NCBI RefSeq assembly: GCF_016086655.4
Contig: NC_052135.2
Location: forward strand, 71,273,702 to 71,337,701
Reading direction: 5' to 3'
Source: Lepeophtheirus salmonis
Taxonomy: Eukaryota > Arthropoda > Copepoda > Siphonostomatoida > Caligidae
DNA: 64,000 nucleotides
Position numbers and translations under genes: made by a program. The notes under the pieces were generated by a model, which searched no databases, was not told the DNA's origin, and worked only from the letters and a program-made list of their open reading frames with translations. Shown here piece by piece: positions 46,684-59,099 of this stretch (within the stretch, counting starts at the first letter, position 1; every line of letters starts with the position of its first letter).

Positions 46684-49600
46684 ATGGAAGTGGAAGAAAG
46701 AGAAGGATCCTCCTCCAAGTCCATGGATCATCATTGTAATGAGACCATATCTCAGGAAGAACAATGGTCTAACAATGAGGATGATGACGATTTTGGGGAT
46801 TTTGGTGACTTTGAAGAAGTGAAGGATAATTGGGATTGTGCACCGCCTCCTACGACTTCTGCTCCACTTCCCACATCCTCATCTAATACCACACTATCCG
46901 TCCAAGATATTATACATTCCGTACGTTGGGAAATATCAAATATGCAATGTCCTCATTTGTCCATACAAAAGCAAACTAAGAGGATTTCAATCATGAAATA
47001 GTAGTTTCAATTATATGTAATAGTGTGATTCAACTCATTATCTCCTAATTCTAATTATATTTATTCTGATCACAATTAAATATATTTGAATATAAAATTA
47101 TAAATTGAATTGATTAAATTCTTTTTCGTGTCATAAATTAAGGGAAAATGATAGCTAAGATTCCTGCATATTTTAACCCATCCTGGAAATTCAAATATAA
47201 AACCCAAATTTAAGTTAAACATGATTGAAACAATGGGATGTTTATACATCATTATCAAGTAAAAAAATTAATTAAGAACTTTTCATTTATTGTTGACTTT
47301 TCTTCAAGATTAATTTTATATTGACGCATATCGTATTTAATATTCCTTTTTTATATATGATGTAGATTGAACCCAAAGTTATATCTGTGATAACCTCCAT
47401 TTTCGAACAACTCCCTGACGATTTGGGAGTCAATAAAGAGTTAGAAAGTGTTTCAACGTGCTTTGACGACCCCATTTGGACGCATTTACAATCCACTAAC
47501 GAGTCCCCTTCTCTCAATTTTACATGGAATAATTCCAAAGCAAATACAAGTCTGATGTCTTCGTTGCGCATCGATGCTAGAAATATTGTAAATTTGTTGA
47601 TTAAAATTAGACGTTTTTTAAAATGTAATTTTTTTCAATAGTTGTATGATGGTAAATGGAAGTCAAGAACTTTGCCTAGCTTTATGGACACATCAACTCA
47701 GCTCTTAGAACCTACCAAAGTAGAAGCGAATGCTTCAACCAATAATAAAACTTCTTCAGAAGAGGTTCGACCAATTTATTTATTTTCATACAATAAATAA
47801 TTATATTATCTCCTTGGTGCTACTATTTTTTAGGATCAAACTGTGCTCCCTGTCGAATTTGATTGGAAAGATAGTTGTTTGACTGATCCTCTGGAAAATA
47901 ATCAAGGTATATATAAGTGTTCCTTTGTGTATATATCAATATATAATTTACCTATATGTTTAATTAATTGTCACAGTTTTATTGTTGCTACACAATCTAG
48001 ATCTCTTAATTTAAGAGGATTACATAATAATATTCCTCTTGATATATATACAAATATGTGGTGCTAAAACATAAAACTGACCTGTGAAGGTATGCTTTTT
48101 AAAATTGAGATTTTCAATTAAAAATGATTAGTTTGACAGTAAGAAAAAACGACAAAATTTACCATTGATTTTTAAGGCTAAATCAAATTATATATACACA
48201 ACAAAAATTTGTTGAGTTAACACGAAAAAGGAGAAATACTTAATGTATTTTTTACCTTATATACACATACAGTCCAATATTTTATAGACATTCAAATTTC
48301 TGCGGTAATTTGAGTTACCCAAGAATGTTAACTATAGTTTATAGCCTTAATTTGATTTATGAGGGTTAATTTGGGCCCGACATAGCCTATCAAATAAAAT
48401 CTATCAATTTCAACTTTTTTATTGATGAATATTTAGTATATTAGGTATAATTTACATTTACAACAATAATTAGTTGAACAAAGCAAAGTAAACTAGACTT
48501 AACTTTGTAAAAAAAATCACTCTAGTTTGCTTTACTGTTGACGAATCACATAAATACAATAAATATGTTAAAATCAAATATGCGATTGATTGATATGAAA
48601 ATGCTTTACCGAGGGGTAATTGAAATTATTTTTGATATTTTAGATCAAAATCTGTTAAAATTACTTTGTAGAATTAAAATTAATATAAATCAATTTTTCT
48701 CCTTTTTTACAGGTCAGTTTTATGTTGTTTTATACACATTATTTTAGAGTAAATTAATCAAAAATAATTTTGATTCTATTCATAATCATATTGCTTATGT
48801 TAAGCATATTAGCCAAATGGATAATTATTAGCGTTGGGTTTCCGTTTGAAAATCTTAGACCGGTCTGAGAAATTGTTTTATTTTTTAGTGGACCGAACTA
48901 ATTCGGTCCTTCAAAAAAGATCGGTCTCATTTAAAATTCGATCTTGACCGATTCTGTAGATGAATTGTTAATGACATGAAGCGTGTTTCAAAATGTTAAA
49001 CATTGATAGAATAACGTCAATATTTGTACAAGTCATAACTATGGATACGAGGAATAATCGGTACATACATTGTGACCGAAAAATGGTCAACAATTTGAAA
49101 GCAATTAAATTTTGGTTTGCAGAAATATTGGTTGAAATTAGTATATAAAAAATCAATTTAGGTCAAACCAAAAAAAAATTAAAAAATAAAGCCTTGGACC
49201 AAATCTCAACACTAATAATTATTCTTATTCAAATTTATAAGTAAATCAGATCTTTTGCACTCTTTATAATATTGTGATGTACACATATTGCACAGTTTGA
49301 TTACAAATTAAATGAGAAATTCACATTAGATACTAATTAATAAATCACTAAGGTAGAAAATAAAGTTGTGATATGTTTAGGGAGGGGCGTCCGCAGGGTT
49401 ATTTTTTTTGAGGGGCTTGGTTTTTCAAATTTTTTTGAAAAAAACAATCAAACTTTTTTAGGAAAAAATTAAATTTTAAGAAAAAAAAATTGACAAAGTA
49501 AATTTTTAGAAAAAAATTTCAAAAATCTACAGCTATTCACAAAAAACCAATTTTTTTATATAAATTTTAAAAATCAAGTTTTTTTATATAAATTTTAAAA

Positions 49601-52600
49601 AGCAAGTTTTTTTATTTCAAGTTTTTTTATATAAATTTTAAAAATCAAAATATTTCAAAAATTAATTTTTTTTTTTTGGAAAAACATTTCTAAAATTAAG
49701 TATCAAATATTTATCATTAATTAGAAAAAAAATTTCAAGTATTAAATTTCAATTTTTTTTATAAAATTTCAAATAATACATTTTTCGTAGAAAAATTTCT
49801 AAAATCTATAGATATTTACAAAAAATTAAATTTCTTTTTAAAAAAAATTGAAAAATATAATTAAATTTCAAATATCAAAATTTTGAAACTTTTTTAACAT
49901 TACATTTTCTAGTAAGTAAAAAAATTCTTTAATTTGGAGGGGGTCTACAGACCCTCCAGCCCTCCCTCTGCATACGCCCCTGTTAGGGCAAGTTAATTGA
50001 ATGGAATGTGAAAATATTATTTATTTAATTCTTTCGGCCTTAAACTATAAAGAAATTAAGTGGTATTGCTTGTAGGCATTCATTCAGCCTTAGATTTCTT
50101 GTTGGCCAAGTATACTATCGACTCTTCCATAAAGGAGCTTCAACTGTATTATAGTAAGTTTTTTCATTTGTGTCTTACTGCATGTTTCTTGTCCTTCTAT
50201 TTAAAATAAATAAATATATATTTTTAGATGCACGATATTGTTTGTTTAAGTTGAGTTGAGTTTTTTTTTTTTTTTGATAACGATATATTAAATATAAAGC
50301 TTTTTACATATTATTTCTTCAATTTTCTATTTTTTTAGATGTTTATTTACCAAGAAAACATGAGTTAATTTCAAAAATGGTAATTGTTTTTACTTATTTG
50401 ATTTCTATGTCGAAAAGAACCATTTACTACACATCAAGTTTGTATTATGTACAAGTTAGGATTTGTATATATTAAGCTTGTCAAATAGGTTGTACAATGA
50501 TTACAACAACGGTCATGAGCTTCAATTGATGAATTGATGTAATATTCTGTTAAAAATTGTATTAGAATGTTGGAATTCTGAATAACGTTGTCACAGCATC
50601 GAAATTGGGATCAATATTCTGATATTTTTTCAACTAATGTTGAAAAAGTGTACAAGGGTGTTTGTAGGAATTTTAGTGGATCCAAAGTTTGGTGAAGTGT
50701 CTATATAAAAGACAATTTACACTCAACAATTTATCATTTATTTTAATTACTCAATCCGCTGCAAATACCGATTTCAATACCAATTTGGTATACTACCGTT
50801 TAAAATCAGTAACCCGGTACCCCCATAATACCGAAAAACAATAATAGTTAATCGTGCAACCTCTAACATTACTGATACAATTGTGGTTACATTGTATTTG
50901 TTTTAGAATTGATTCTAACCAATGAAGTATAAACACATTTCTTAAATCAGTATTAAAAATTGAAGATAATAAGTTAATTTTCATGATTTTTTTTCTTACT
51001 CAAAGGTTTGCTACAATCTATAGAGAGTCTAAAATCATATTTGATACGAAAAAAATTTATTAAAAATTATGGATCAGAACGTAAAGTACTCTTAAACTTA
51101 AAATTTTTTCGAAAAATATAACGTTTCTTGACTTGTGCCTTCAATTTTTATGTATTTTAATACACTTAAAAAAATTCAAAGGTCTCACATTTCAACATTT
51201 GTAAATACTATTTATTACATACTATGTAATAAATAAGTAATATTAAATAGTCAAAATGAAATGATACTCTTAGTTTTTTATTAATAGCTGCTAATTAAAT
51301 TGACTTAAGAGAATTTGAGAGGAAAACTCCAAGGCTGGGGTTAAATACTTGTATATATTGCCTTTTAAATGATCAAATACAAATTTTAAAATATTTGCTA
51401 ATATTTCTCCAATTTTTTTACTCAATTTAAATTCAATATCAGGGTTATTTGCATTTCAAGTACGTATTTGCCCTAGAGACAAATCAATATGAATGCCTCT
51501 GATTTCACCCATTCCTGGTCATGTAGTTACATTTTTTGTACATCTTCCAAAAAGAAACAGAAAAAAGTCCCAAAATCAGTTGGTAATTCTTCCCAATTAT
51601 GGTGTTATTGTGGAGAATTGTTCACTGCACCTTAACTAGAGTTAATTCGAATTCAACCAATCAACGTTCAGAACACTGATAATGTAGGATCTGAGAAATA
51701 AGGCACTTGTCTATTTGGAGTTCATATTCAATCTGAATATATTTAGTAATCCTATATAACATTACAACTATATACATGCGTGTTAATTAAAAGACATAAA
51801 CATCGTAGATGTTATGACCCCAATAAATATGCAATAACATGCTCTTGTTATTTAGATTCGAGTATTATTTTAGGAATATTCCAATTGAAATGAGATGTTG
51901 TTTTTAGACGATTTCCAATGCATACATTTTATGCATACGTCTAACTAAAGTACTTAAGTATTAAATATAGCATTTTAATCGTGTGTTACTTATTTCAAAT
52001 GTAATATAATAATGTCGTAGTTTCGTCCGACAAATAATATGAGGAAAATAAGAAGAAAAATCGACAGCTAATAACAAAGACCAGTGTTAGTGAAGTAACG
52101 TCGTGAGGCTGGGCCAAAGAGTAGGACCATTGTTGGATTGGTCATAGGAATGCTTCCATAATCAGTCTTTTTTCTCCCCTTTCAGTCTTTTTTCTAATCG
52201 ACCCCTTCTTTTTCACCATTCATCAGTCATAAGGACCGATAAGTCGGTCCTTCATATTTTAGTATTATACGTTCTAGCCACACATCATCTACTTAAAACT
52301 TCAAGTATTTCGTCTCTTAGAAAGGGTTTGGGATAAAATTTCAACAGCTGAAATGACGTAGTTAAGAACTACGTAGTTTAAACTGTTTGAGTTACCATAA
52401 TAGATCCGATAAGGACTAATCTTAGGACCCTTAATATTAATCAGGATCGGACTTATAGAACTGCAGTCTTTGAGGGCGATCCAACACTAGGTATAACTAA
52501 TCGCAACTTGTACATACAAAGTACCAACCTGTACATATACACAATTACATACATACGTTACGTAGATAGAACCGCTTTTTTAATTTGTGCATGAAAAAAG

Positions 52601-53043
52601 TGATTTAAGATGTGTTTAATTAATTATTATGTGTAATATATGTATCAATAATATATTCTATTTGTATAATGCCTTTAATTGATTGTACCTACTACCTATT
52701 TCAGCTTCTTGAATGTTAATTTTAACAATTTTATAGTAATTACTTCTAATGTAGTTTTTGCCTCCTTAAATAAACAAAATAAAGACATTGATTTGGACAG
52801 ATAATGCATATTATAGAATATAGTGAAATAATTTTTTGTACATATGTATATTGTATTAATTCTCGTACATGTGGAATTTGTTTTCTAACTCATAATTTTT
52901 CTATGATTTTCTTTTCAGATCCATCTTCGAAGGTTAATAAAAACGAAAAAACAGTCAGCATAATCGACTCATTTCCCCTATTGAACTTTATGCAATCCTC
53001 GACGTTAATTTTTCCTATCAATGGATGTGATTCTAAATTATGA
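46684..53043 (+). CDS. AFTPH: Aftiphilin-like clathrin/AP-binding protein
   Basis: Trafficking adaptor that binds clathrin and AP complexes at the trans-Golgi and endosomes. Exons read by splice signal and phase: 46684-46920, 47366-47587, 47642-47764, 47834-47906, 50076-50153, perhaps 50339-50379, and 52919-53043. The N-terminus has the acidic adaptor-binding run DDDDFGDFGDFEEV. Exon 2 carries the family clathrin-binding region (DDPIWTHLQ...SLNFTWNNSKAN...SSLRIDARNI); exon 4 has PVEFDWKDSCLTDPLEN and exon 7 IIDSFPLLNFMQSSTLIFP, near-C-terminal signatures of aftiphilin. About 280 residues, far shorter than human (about 930), so only the core is kept. Exon 5 joins exon 7 in phase; the 50339-50379 exon would need another exon to keep phase. 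The two large introns hold inverted-repeat elements. Confidence 0.8.
48828..49215. repeat. GGACCGA-type inverted-repeat element inside aftiphilin intron
   Basis: Ends TTAGCGTTGGG and CTCAACACTAA are inverted. The interior is rich in GACCG(A/G)TC, TTCGGTCC and GATCGGTCTC words on both strands. Related to 13339-13545. Confidence 0.55.
49384..49982 (+). repeat. GC-capped A/T-monotone element inside aftiphilin intron
   Basis: Starts GGGGCGTCCGCAGGGTTATTTTTTTT and ends CCTCCAGCCCTCCCTCTGCATACGCCCCTG. The interior is A/T words, including about three tandem copies of a unit starting AAGTTTTTTTATATAAATT (about 49576-49640). Confidence 0.7.
52083..52489. repeat. Inverted-repeat element with AAGGACCGA hairpin, in aftiphilin last intron
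   Basis: Ends AGTGTTAG and CCAACACTA are short inverted repeats. An internal perfect 9-bp hairpin, AAGGACCGA-TAAG-TCGGTCCTT, lies at 52231-52252. A decayed relative lies at 31330-31580. Confidence 0.5.
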
Positions 53044-54901
53044 TAGCCATTAATAACGTCTAATAATGGATAGACGATGATCTCAAAATCTTTCTGATTA
53101 AACGGACCTGTGGAGGTTGTGAGGATTGGAGGACTATATGTACATAGTACATGCATTTATTACATTATATAAAGAACACATTTTCCCGGGCTTATATTCG
53201 AATTGACTTCTTGACTAATAACTATTACAATAATATCAACGAGCAATCCTTGTCATATAATTTGAAAAATGACCACATTACTATCAAATATTTCTATTAC
53301 ATAGAAGCGAATAAACAATACTATTACAATTTTTGACCTCTTTAACATTTAGTTGCGATTTCATCTTCCCTACTTTTCCCTTTTAAAATTTTAAGAATTT
53401 AGCTTTTAGTAGATTACATAGTTTTTGTTTGTAGATGTATCGATTTTTTTCTCTTTTATTTCATCTTTAGAAAAGTTACGTGCATACGTGTTACCTACTA
53501 TTAATTATAATTACATTATAGAATTCATTCTTATTACACATATTTATTATTACTAATTAGCAACCAACTGCTTTTATTTAAAAAAAAAACAACCAACAAC
53601 ATGTAGTTGATATTTATTGCGTACCTATTTCATATCACTTTGATAAAATTTTATTTCATAATATGAATAAAAGTATTAAAATATGTACAAAATAATGTTG
53701 ATTAATTAATTATGTAGGTGTGTAATTATTATGATTTTGGTTCATTCGAATCTTATAATTATTTAATCATACTTTGATAAATCTGACTGCATCGGAAGGT
53801 TTAATTAACTAAGCATGAATATTATGTAGATATCTTAAACTGTCCCGTTTTTGGGGGAATATTTTTTACCACTTTGTGTAGTGGCCGGGGAGATTAACCT
53901 GAAAACGGGGAAGTCATAGCATAATATTATGTATAAAATTGTTTTATTTGTCATTACATGAATGTTACAAAGAACTGGAGCATGTCTGCAAGTACCTTTC
54001 GCAGTCAATCATCTGAAAAATTCCCTCTCCCTCCAATCCCTTTCCCAGCTGCTTTCAGAGAGTTAAAAGAAAAAAACATACTTTTATAGCATTGATTAAA
54101 TAAATAAGGACTCTGATTCATACAGTCCACTTGTAGGGTATCAATTCTTTCGTTATAATCAACGAGTACATTATTTTCAACTACCTAATATACAATATAC
54201 AAACTCGTATTTATTTAGAGAGCTAAAAATTGAGGGCTTACTAATTAAAGCAATGTAAGAACTCTGGCTCATTTTTATTAGCAATCTACAAACTATTGAA
54301 ACTCGAAAGTCTTTAAATAAAAGCCCAGCAAGGCAGTCCCGTGACATAAGCATAATAGGGAGATGTTAAGAAGCTTTCGTCTACAATAATAATTTTCGAA
54401 GTGGAATTAGGGTGCTAAATTAGCTATTGGCGGCCAGGATGTGCGGCCATAAATACTCAACGTATGTATTCCATGATAAATAACGATTAGATAGTGTTAC
54501 CACGCTGTAAAGTATACTACTAGCTCAATGTATTTTTGTTAATTATTTTCAATTACATACTGGACTCAATTGAATAAAGTAAACGCAACATTTGGTCAGT
54601 AAACTTCTAGTTATTTTACCCATGGAAATTATAATTGAAAAATATTTAAACCCTGAGCTGACCCAAGAGGACCTTCCGATACTAAAAAGTGGATCCGTTG
54701 GTGTAACTCATTTGCAAATTTTCTCTCGAAAGTCGTAGCTGAATAAAAATCTTCTTGAGATATATGATTAAGATGTATTTTTTAAAGAAATAAATATAAC
54801 TATAATTAAACTAACTAAAACAGATACACTTACAAATATTAAAAAGTCCATAATGTCTAGAAGAAATAAAACTATTATCTATTCATAATTACAAATAAAC
54901 C
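53044..54901. other. AT-rich intergenic sequence, nothing recognised
   Basis: Short frames only. A GGGGAAT/CCGGGGAG patch near 53850-53910 resembles a fragment of a repeat end but has no partner. No gene. Confidence 0.4.
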
Positions 54902-55240
54902 ATGTTACCTAACGCAACGTTTCTAATTTACAGTCACGCAATCTGGGATATTTCTTCAGTTACTGAAGAATCTTATTCAAGAGACAAACTACTATTACTT
55001 AACCACTATGCAAGTCCAACTGACTATGAATATTTTTCGGACTGTACTACTTATGAAGAGGCAAGAAGAATTACCCACTTTGTAATGAATCCTGAACGAG
55101 TATTACTGAAACATCACTTAAGACTTAGTAAATATGATTATCTGGTGGACGAGGTAGAATTGATATCTGCAAATCCCAAGTATGTTCAATTCCGTCTACC
55201 GAGCAATGTTGAATCCAATGTTTCACTCCAAAGTCTATAA
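54902..55240 (+). pseudogene. Unrecognised 112-codon frame, possibly LTR-retrotransposon tail
   Basis: The frame opens at an ATG (54903) and ends at TAA 55238-55240. The most patterned part is HHLRLSKYDYLVDEVELI followed by ANPKYVQFRLPSNVESNVSL. I have the impression of a C-terminal tail of pol-type polyproteins but cannot place it. It is less AT-rich than its flanks and is followed within 100 bp by LTR-like family A sequence, which would suit the 3' end of a retroelement. A host single-exon gene cannot be excluded. Confidence 0.35.
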
Positions 55241-55339
55241 ATGTTGGGGATTTTGAAAAGACAGCAGATAATTCTAATGGAGAAAGTTTAGTACCCCTGG
55301 AAAGCTAAATTGACTCACGCTTATGCCAGGAATCGAAAG

Positions 55340-55963
55340 CATGGAAATAAACAAGGACATTAGGAAGAATTATTTCGTTGTCGATTGTCAATTCTACTCT
55401 GAGTCCAACGACTTAAAATTATAACTCCGCAACAAATCATCAAGGTTACTCTCAGTCTTTCATGAGTACACACGAATGTTCAAATTTAGGAAAGGAAGTT
55501 GACTAATGAGGAATTAAATAATAACTACAACTCTTAAGAAAAAGAAAAAAAACCAGTGCAGCTAAAAAATACTCACGATTTACATCACTGCTTATACATA
55601 GAGAGGAACATCGTTAGAATTTCGTTCATATTAAGATAAAATAAACCAAAATAAACATGGTAACGCTAACAATTTGAAAAATGTTTTGAAGGAGAGGAGC
55701 TTAACTGTCATGACGATTCATTAGATCAGCTACAAACAGCTGTGACGAGGGGGAGAAGGGAATCAAGAAGGACATTAGCAAGAATTACTCTGATATCGAT
55801 CCTCAATTTACTCTGAGTCCAACTGTTCTATACTATTAAATAATCAAGACTGAGAAAACATGTGAGTAAGACTCTCAAAGTATCACTGATTTATTTGAAT
55901 AAATATCTCACTAAATACACAAACATTAGTGATGAAATGTTAATTGTGCACAAATACTACAAC
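55340..55963 (-). repeat. LTR-like family A sequence, two partial copies, downstream of gypsy integrase
   Basis: 55340-55460 and 55650-55930 both carry ACATTAG(G/C)AAGAATTA...CA(A/T)TTTACTCTGAGTCCAAC words. On the minus strand the second copy starts just after the G run at 55964-55970 (AAAGGGGGGG then TTGTAGTATTTGTG), as an LTR does after a polypurine tract, so this is probably the 3' LTR of the minus-strand gypsy relic. Confidence 0.5.
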
Positions 55964-56640
55964 CCCCCCTTTGAAGTATTTAAGCCTTAAGATGAGGGAG
56001 ACTTCTGAGCATTACACTGACTCTCCTCGGTTCATGAGCTTCACGATCCGACGCTTCATCTGATTTATTTTTTAGATTTTGAATACGTTTCTTTAAGAAT
56101 CTTCGGTTGCTCAAGCTTGTTCCTCCATTCATTCCCTGGATGATGTAGGATCTATCATTTTCCCTCTAGGACTCGATGATGCCCAGTTGTATCCCATTCT
56201 CTTGTCAATTGGATTTTGAATTACAACGCATTCACTCGTTTCTAATTGAAGGAGTATTGATCTTTCATCTCTGTTGCCTTTATGTTTCTCATTGAATACT
56301 TGTCTTGGGTTTGCTGATGTCTTAAATTAAAATCTGTATACGATTGTGATTAATGAATTAATGTTATCATTTTCCTTCCGAACAACCACTCTCCTGATGA
56401 GAATCCATCACTCTGGATGTTGTCCATCTTCAACTTTCCCTTTTTGCGAAAAAATTCACCAGTCTTTCCATAGGTTTAACTGCAGCTTCTGCGTGTCCAT
56501 TGCTCTGGGGATTATGCATCATGGATAATATTAACATTTTCACAAAATTCATTAAACACCACAGACTTATACTGTGGTCCACCGTCTGTCCTAATTCTAT
56601 TAGGTATAACAAAAATCTTCTATATTGTGTAAGTGATGGC
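55964..56640 (-). pseudogene. Ty3/gypsy integrase fragment
   Basis: Minus-strand pieces: RTDGGPQYKS...FNEFCE (about 56530-56605), holding the second catalytic Asp; after a frame shift HNPQSNGHAEAAVKPMERLV (about 56465-56525), holding the catalytic Glu; then a C-terminal domain with GIIES, SYIIQGMNGGTSLSNRRFLKKR (about 56090-56190). Several stops and shifts. The 5' part, with RT, RNase H and the first catalytic residue, is missing; the mariner copy at 56664-57512 starts just where it should continue. Confidence 0.75.
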
Positions 56641-56663
56641 CAACAATTGCATTTATCAACATA

Positions 56664-57512
56664 TACTGGGTGGTTCATTGAAATATGAACACTCACTAAT
56701 TCAATAATTAATTCAGTTTGAATGATTGAATTTAATTCATATTTCAATATATTAAGCATAAAACATTAGTTACAAAAAAAACCCAGCTGTCTGGCTTACT
56801 TACAGGCGAAAATTATACTTGAACGTGATCGACGAATTTCTTTTTACGCACTCCAAGCCGTTGGGGGTCTCCACCGTCTATTTTGTCAGGAAGTCCGAAA
56901 CGTTGGAGAAGAGGAAGGGCTCTGTCAAAAAGACTGAATTGGACACGAAGGAGAAAAAAAAAAAAAAAACAGTCCATGCCAATCCCTTCAAGTCCATGAG
57001 GCCCATGCAAGATACTTTGGGGTTTCACACCAGGCTGTCCAGAAAGCTATAAATAATGGGTGGAAAGTCCCTTGTGAGGATGGAGAGACCACTTTTAACA
57101 CCAGCAATGAAGGAAACCCATCTTCTCCCTTGCAAGACTCTTTTGAACTTTTTTTTGCAACTATGAGCTCCCTACAGCTCTGAGCCCTGATGCCAACTCC
57201 CTCGTCTTCACCTTCGGGTGCATATCGAGAGGAAGACCTGCATCCAGTATCCTTCATCCAAACTCTGAGGCCCTCAAAGCCACTGTAAGCCAGCACTGAA
57301 ACGCCATGACAGATGACTACATACGCAGAAGGTTTCAGACCTTCCTGAGCCGCCTGGAAGCCATCATTGCCGCTAAGGGCGGCTACATTAATGATTAAGA
57401 GAGCTCAGACACACATCCATTTAGGTATTAATTTTGTGGAAATTGTATTGTTAATTAATAAGTTGTATCTTGTTGAAGTATAAAATTTAAAGTGTTAATG
57501 GACCCCTCGGTA
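56664..57512 (+). mobile_element. Mariner element, internally deleted, about 850 bp
   Basis: Bounded by TA and inverted ends TACTGGGTGGTTCATT (from 56664) and AATGGACCCCTCGGTA (to 57512). Plus-strand fragments of the transposase survive: ANPFKSMR with a helix-turn-helix tail near 56980-57060, SPDANSL around 57185-57200 (the region of the last catalytic Asp), ATVSQHxNAMTDDYIRR, and SRLEAIIAAKGGYIND ending at TAA 57398-57400. Frame shifts and an 18-A run break it. Non-autonomous. Confidence 0.75.
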
Positions 57513-58302
57513 CATCAAAGAAATTGCCAACATATTCAAGAGATATGCAGAAGTTATTCATATGGACAATGCCACTCATCTGTCTTCATTATTGGTTACT
57601 AGGGTTGACTTGCACAGTACTTTTGACATTGTTCACATGTTTAGACTACTTGCTTGATCTCATTTTAGAATCCTGGCCCATTGAAAAGAGATCAAATCCT
57701 CTCCACCGTTCTTGTCATTCCTTGATGACTGCTGTGGACACTTTGCATACTTTTGGATCTTGCGTTCTTCGGTATAACCAAACGACTTTTATTGAATAAT
57801 AAATGATAAGAAAGCAAATTGGCACAACATCAAACTTTTGGACATGGAAAAGAATGAAAGGGGAGGGGGTCGCCGGAGTAAAAGATTATGAGCTCATCAA
57901 GGCTACAACAGGATTGAAAAAAATAACTTTTATAATTCCAAATGAAGCCGGGATCACGAACCTGGAGGAAGTAAAGTTGGTGATGGAGTTTTTTGTTGGA
58001 GAAGTCGAGGCATACTACCAAACACCGAGATCGAAGATTTTGAAGGAGAATTCGTAAAAAAAATAATAATATTACAATAGCCAGTTAGGTCTTTGAATAT
58101 TGTCGTAAAAGTGAAGACTTCTATAGACATCCCAATTTCTTATTCAATTTCAAATGTCCCTTAATTCATTCCGATTGGAGAAATATTGTAGTTTTATTGA
58201 AAAACAATGTTCTCATTGCTCATAAATCGGTCATTAATTTATGGATATATAGTGAGGAAAAATTGATTTCCCAGGACTTCCCCAAGTAAATATCTGCAAT
58301 TG
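57513..58302. other. Unassigned sequence with two broken frames
   Basis: Plus frames at 57524-57799 and 57803-58057 (LIKATTGLKKITFIIPNEAG, EEVKLVMEFFVGEVEAY) look coding-like in composition but I cannot name them. They may belong with the following frame or with the LINE relic. Confidence 0.3.
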
Positions 58303-58788
58303 ATGTACAAAACCAAGGAAGAAAATTGGCACTCAAAACTAGAGGATGGTCAGTTATCAACATCAAACTTTTCTGAAGAAGTAGCTGAAGAAACCGAGGG
58401 AGATGTTCAGGAAAATGAAGTCAATCAAAATGACGAGCGGGATGAGACTAATTTAGTTGTAGATGCAGTTTTATTAGAGGAAGAAGTTGTTTCATCACTG
58501 AGTTTTGAAACTCAAACTAATTGGGAATCATTTGCTTCAAAGAAAATTTCTGAATCACCTCAAGAAATGGAGGGGAGTTTGCTAAATGATAATCTTGGGA
58601 GGTTAGAAGAAGACAACACCGTTAAGGCGTTAGAACAAGGAAGGGAATTGAGAGAAATCTGGAAAATAGTGATAAGAAACGAATCTAACGCTTTCAAAAA
58701 ACCAAAGAAGATTGATGGTCTGCATACAAGACTTTTAAGGAGTCCTGAGTTTGAGGAAACGAAGAGAAAGAAGGAAAAAAGTAGGTAG
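58303..58788 (+). CDS. Hypothetical acidic 161-residue protein
   Basis: ATG 58303 to TAG 58786-58788. Glu-rich through the first two thirds (SEEVAEETEGDVQENEVNQ), then a basic end (FKKPKKIDGLHTRLLRSPEF, KRKKEKSR). No domain or signal peptide recognised. It lies 5' of the LINE relic on the same strand, so a decayed LINE ORF1 or an exon of an unknown gene are both possible. Composition alone makes chance unlikely but not excluded. Confidence 0.35.
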   Translation: MYKTKEENWHSKLEDGQLSTSNFSEEVAEETEGDVQENEVNQNDERDETNLVVDAVLLEEEVVSSLSFETQTNWESFASKKISESPQEMEGSLLNDNLGRLEEDNTVKALEQGRELREIWKIVIRNESNAFKKPKKIDGLHTRLLRSPEFEETKRKKEKSR

Positions 58789-59099
58789 TTATACAAAAAA
58801 ACTTCCCTAACACACCAAACAAAGAAATTATAATTATCAACTGCTTATAGATCAACACTCAACATTGCAAAGCAGGAAACTTAGAACATATCATATAGCT
58901 TTAATAACTATAATCTAAGTGGATACATAATTCACAGTAAATTAAGATCAAAACCTAGGTCCTGCATTCAAACTGTTAATCAATTGCATGCATGGTTTGT
59001 TCCAGAATTATTTGTCCAGAATATGTCTACAAATGGATTAATCTATAAGATATATTTGTGCAGCCTATTTTGATCAATTTCAATCTGTTTAGAATGAGA
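58789..59099. other. Spacer before LINE relic
   Basis: AT-rich; no feature recognised. Confidence 0.35.
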
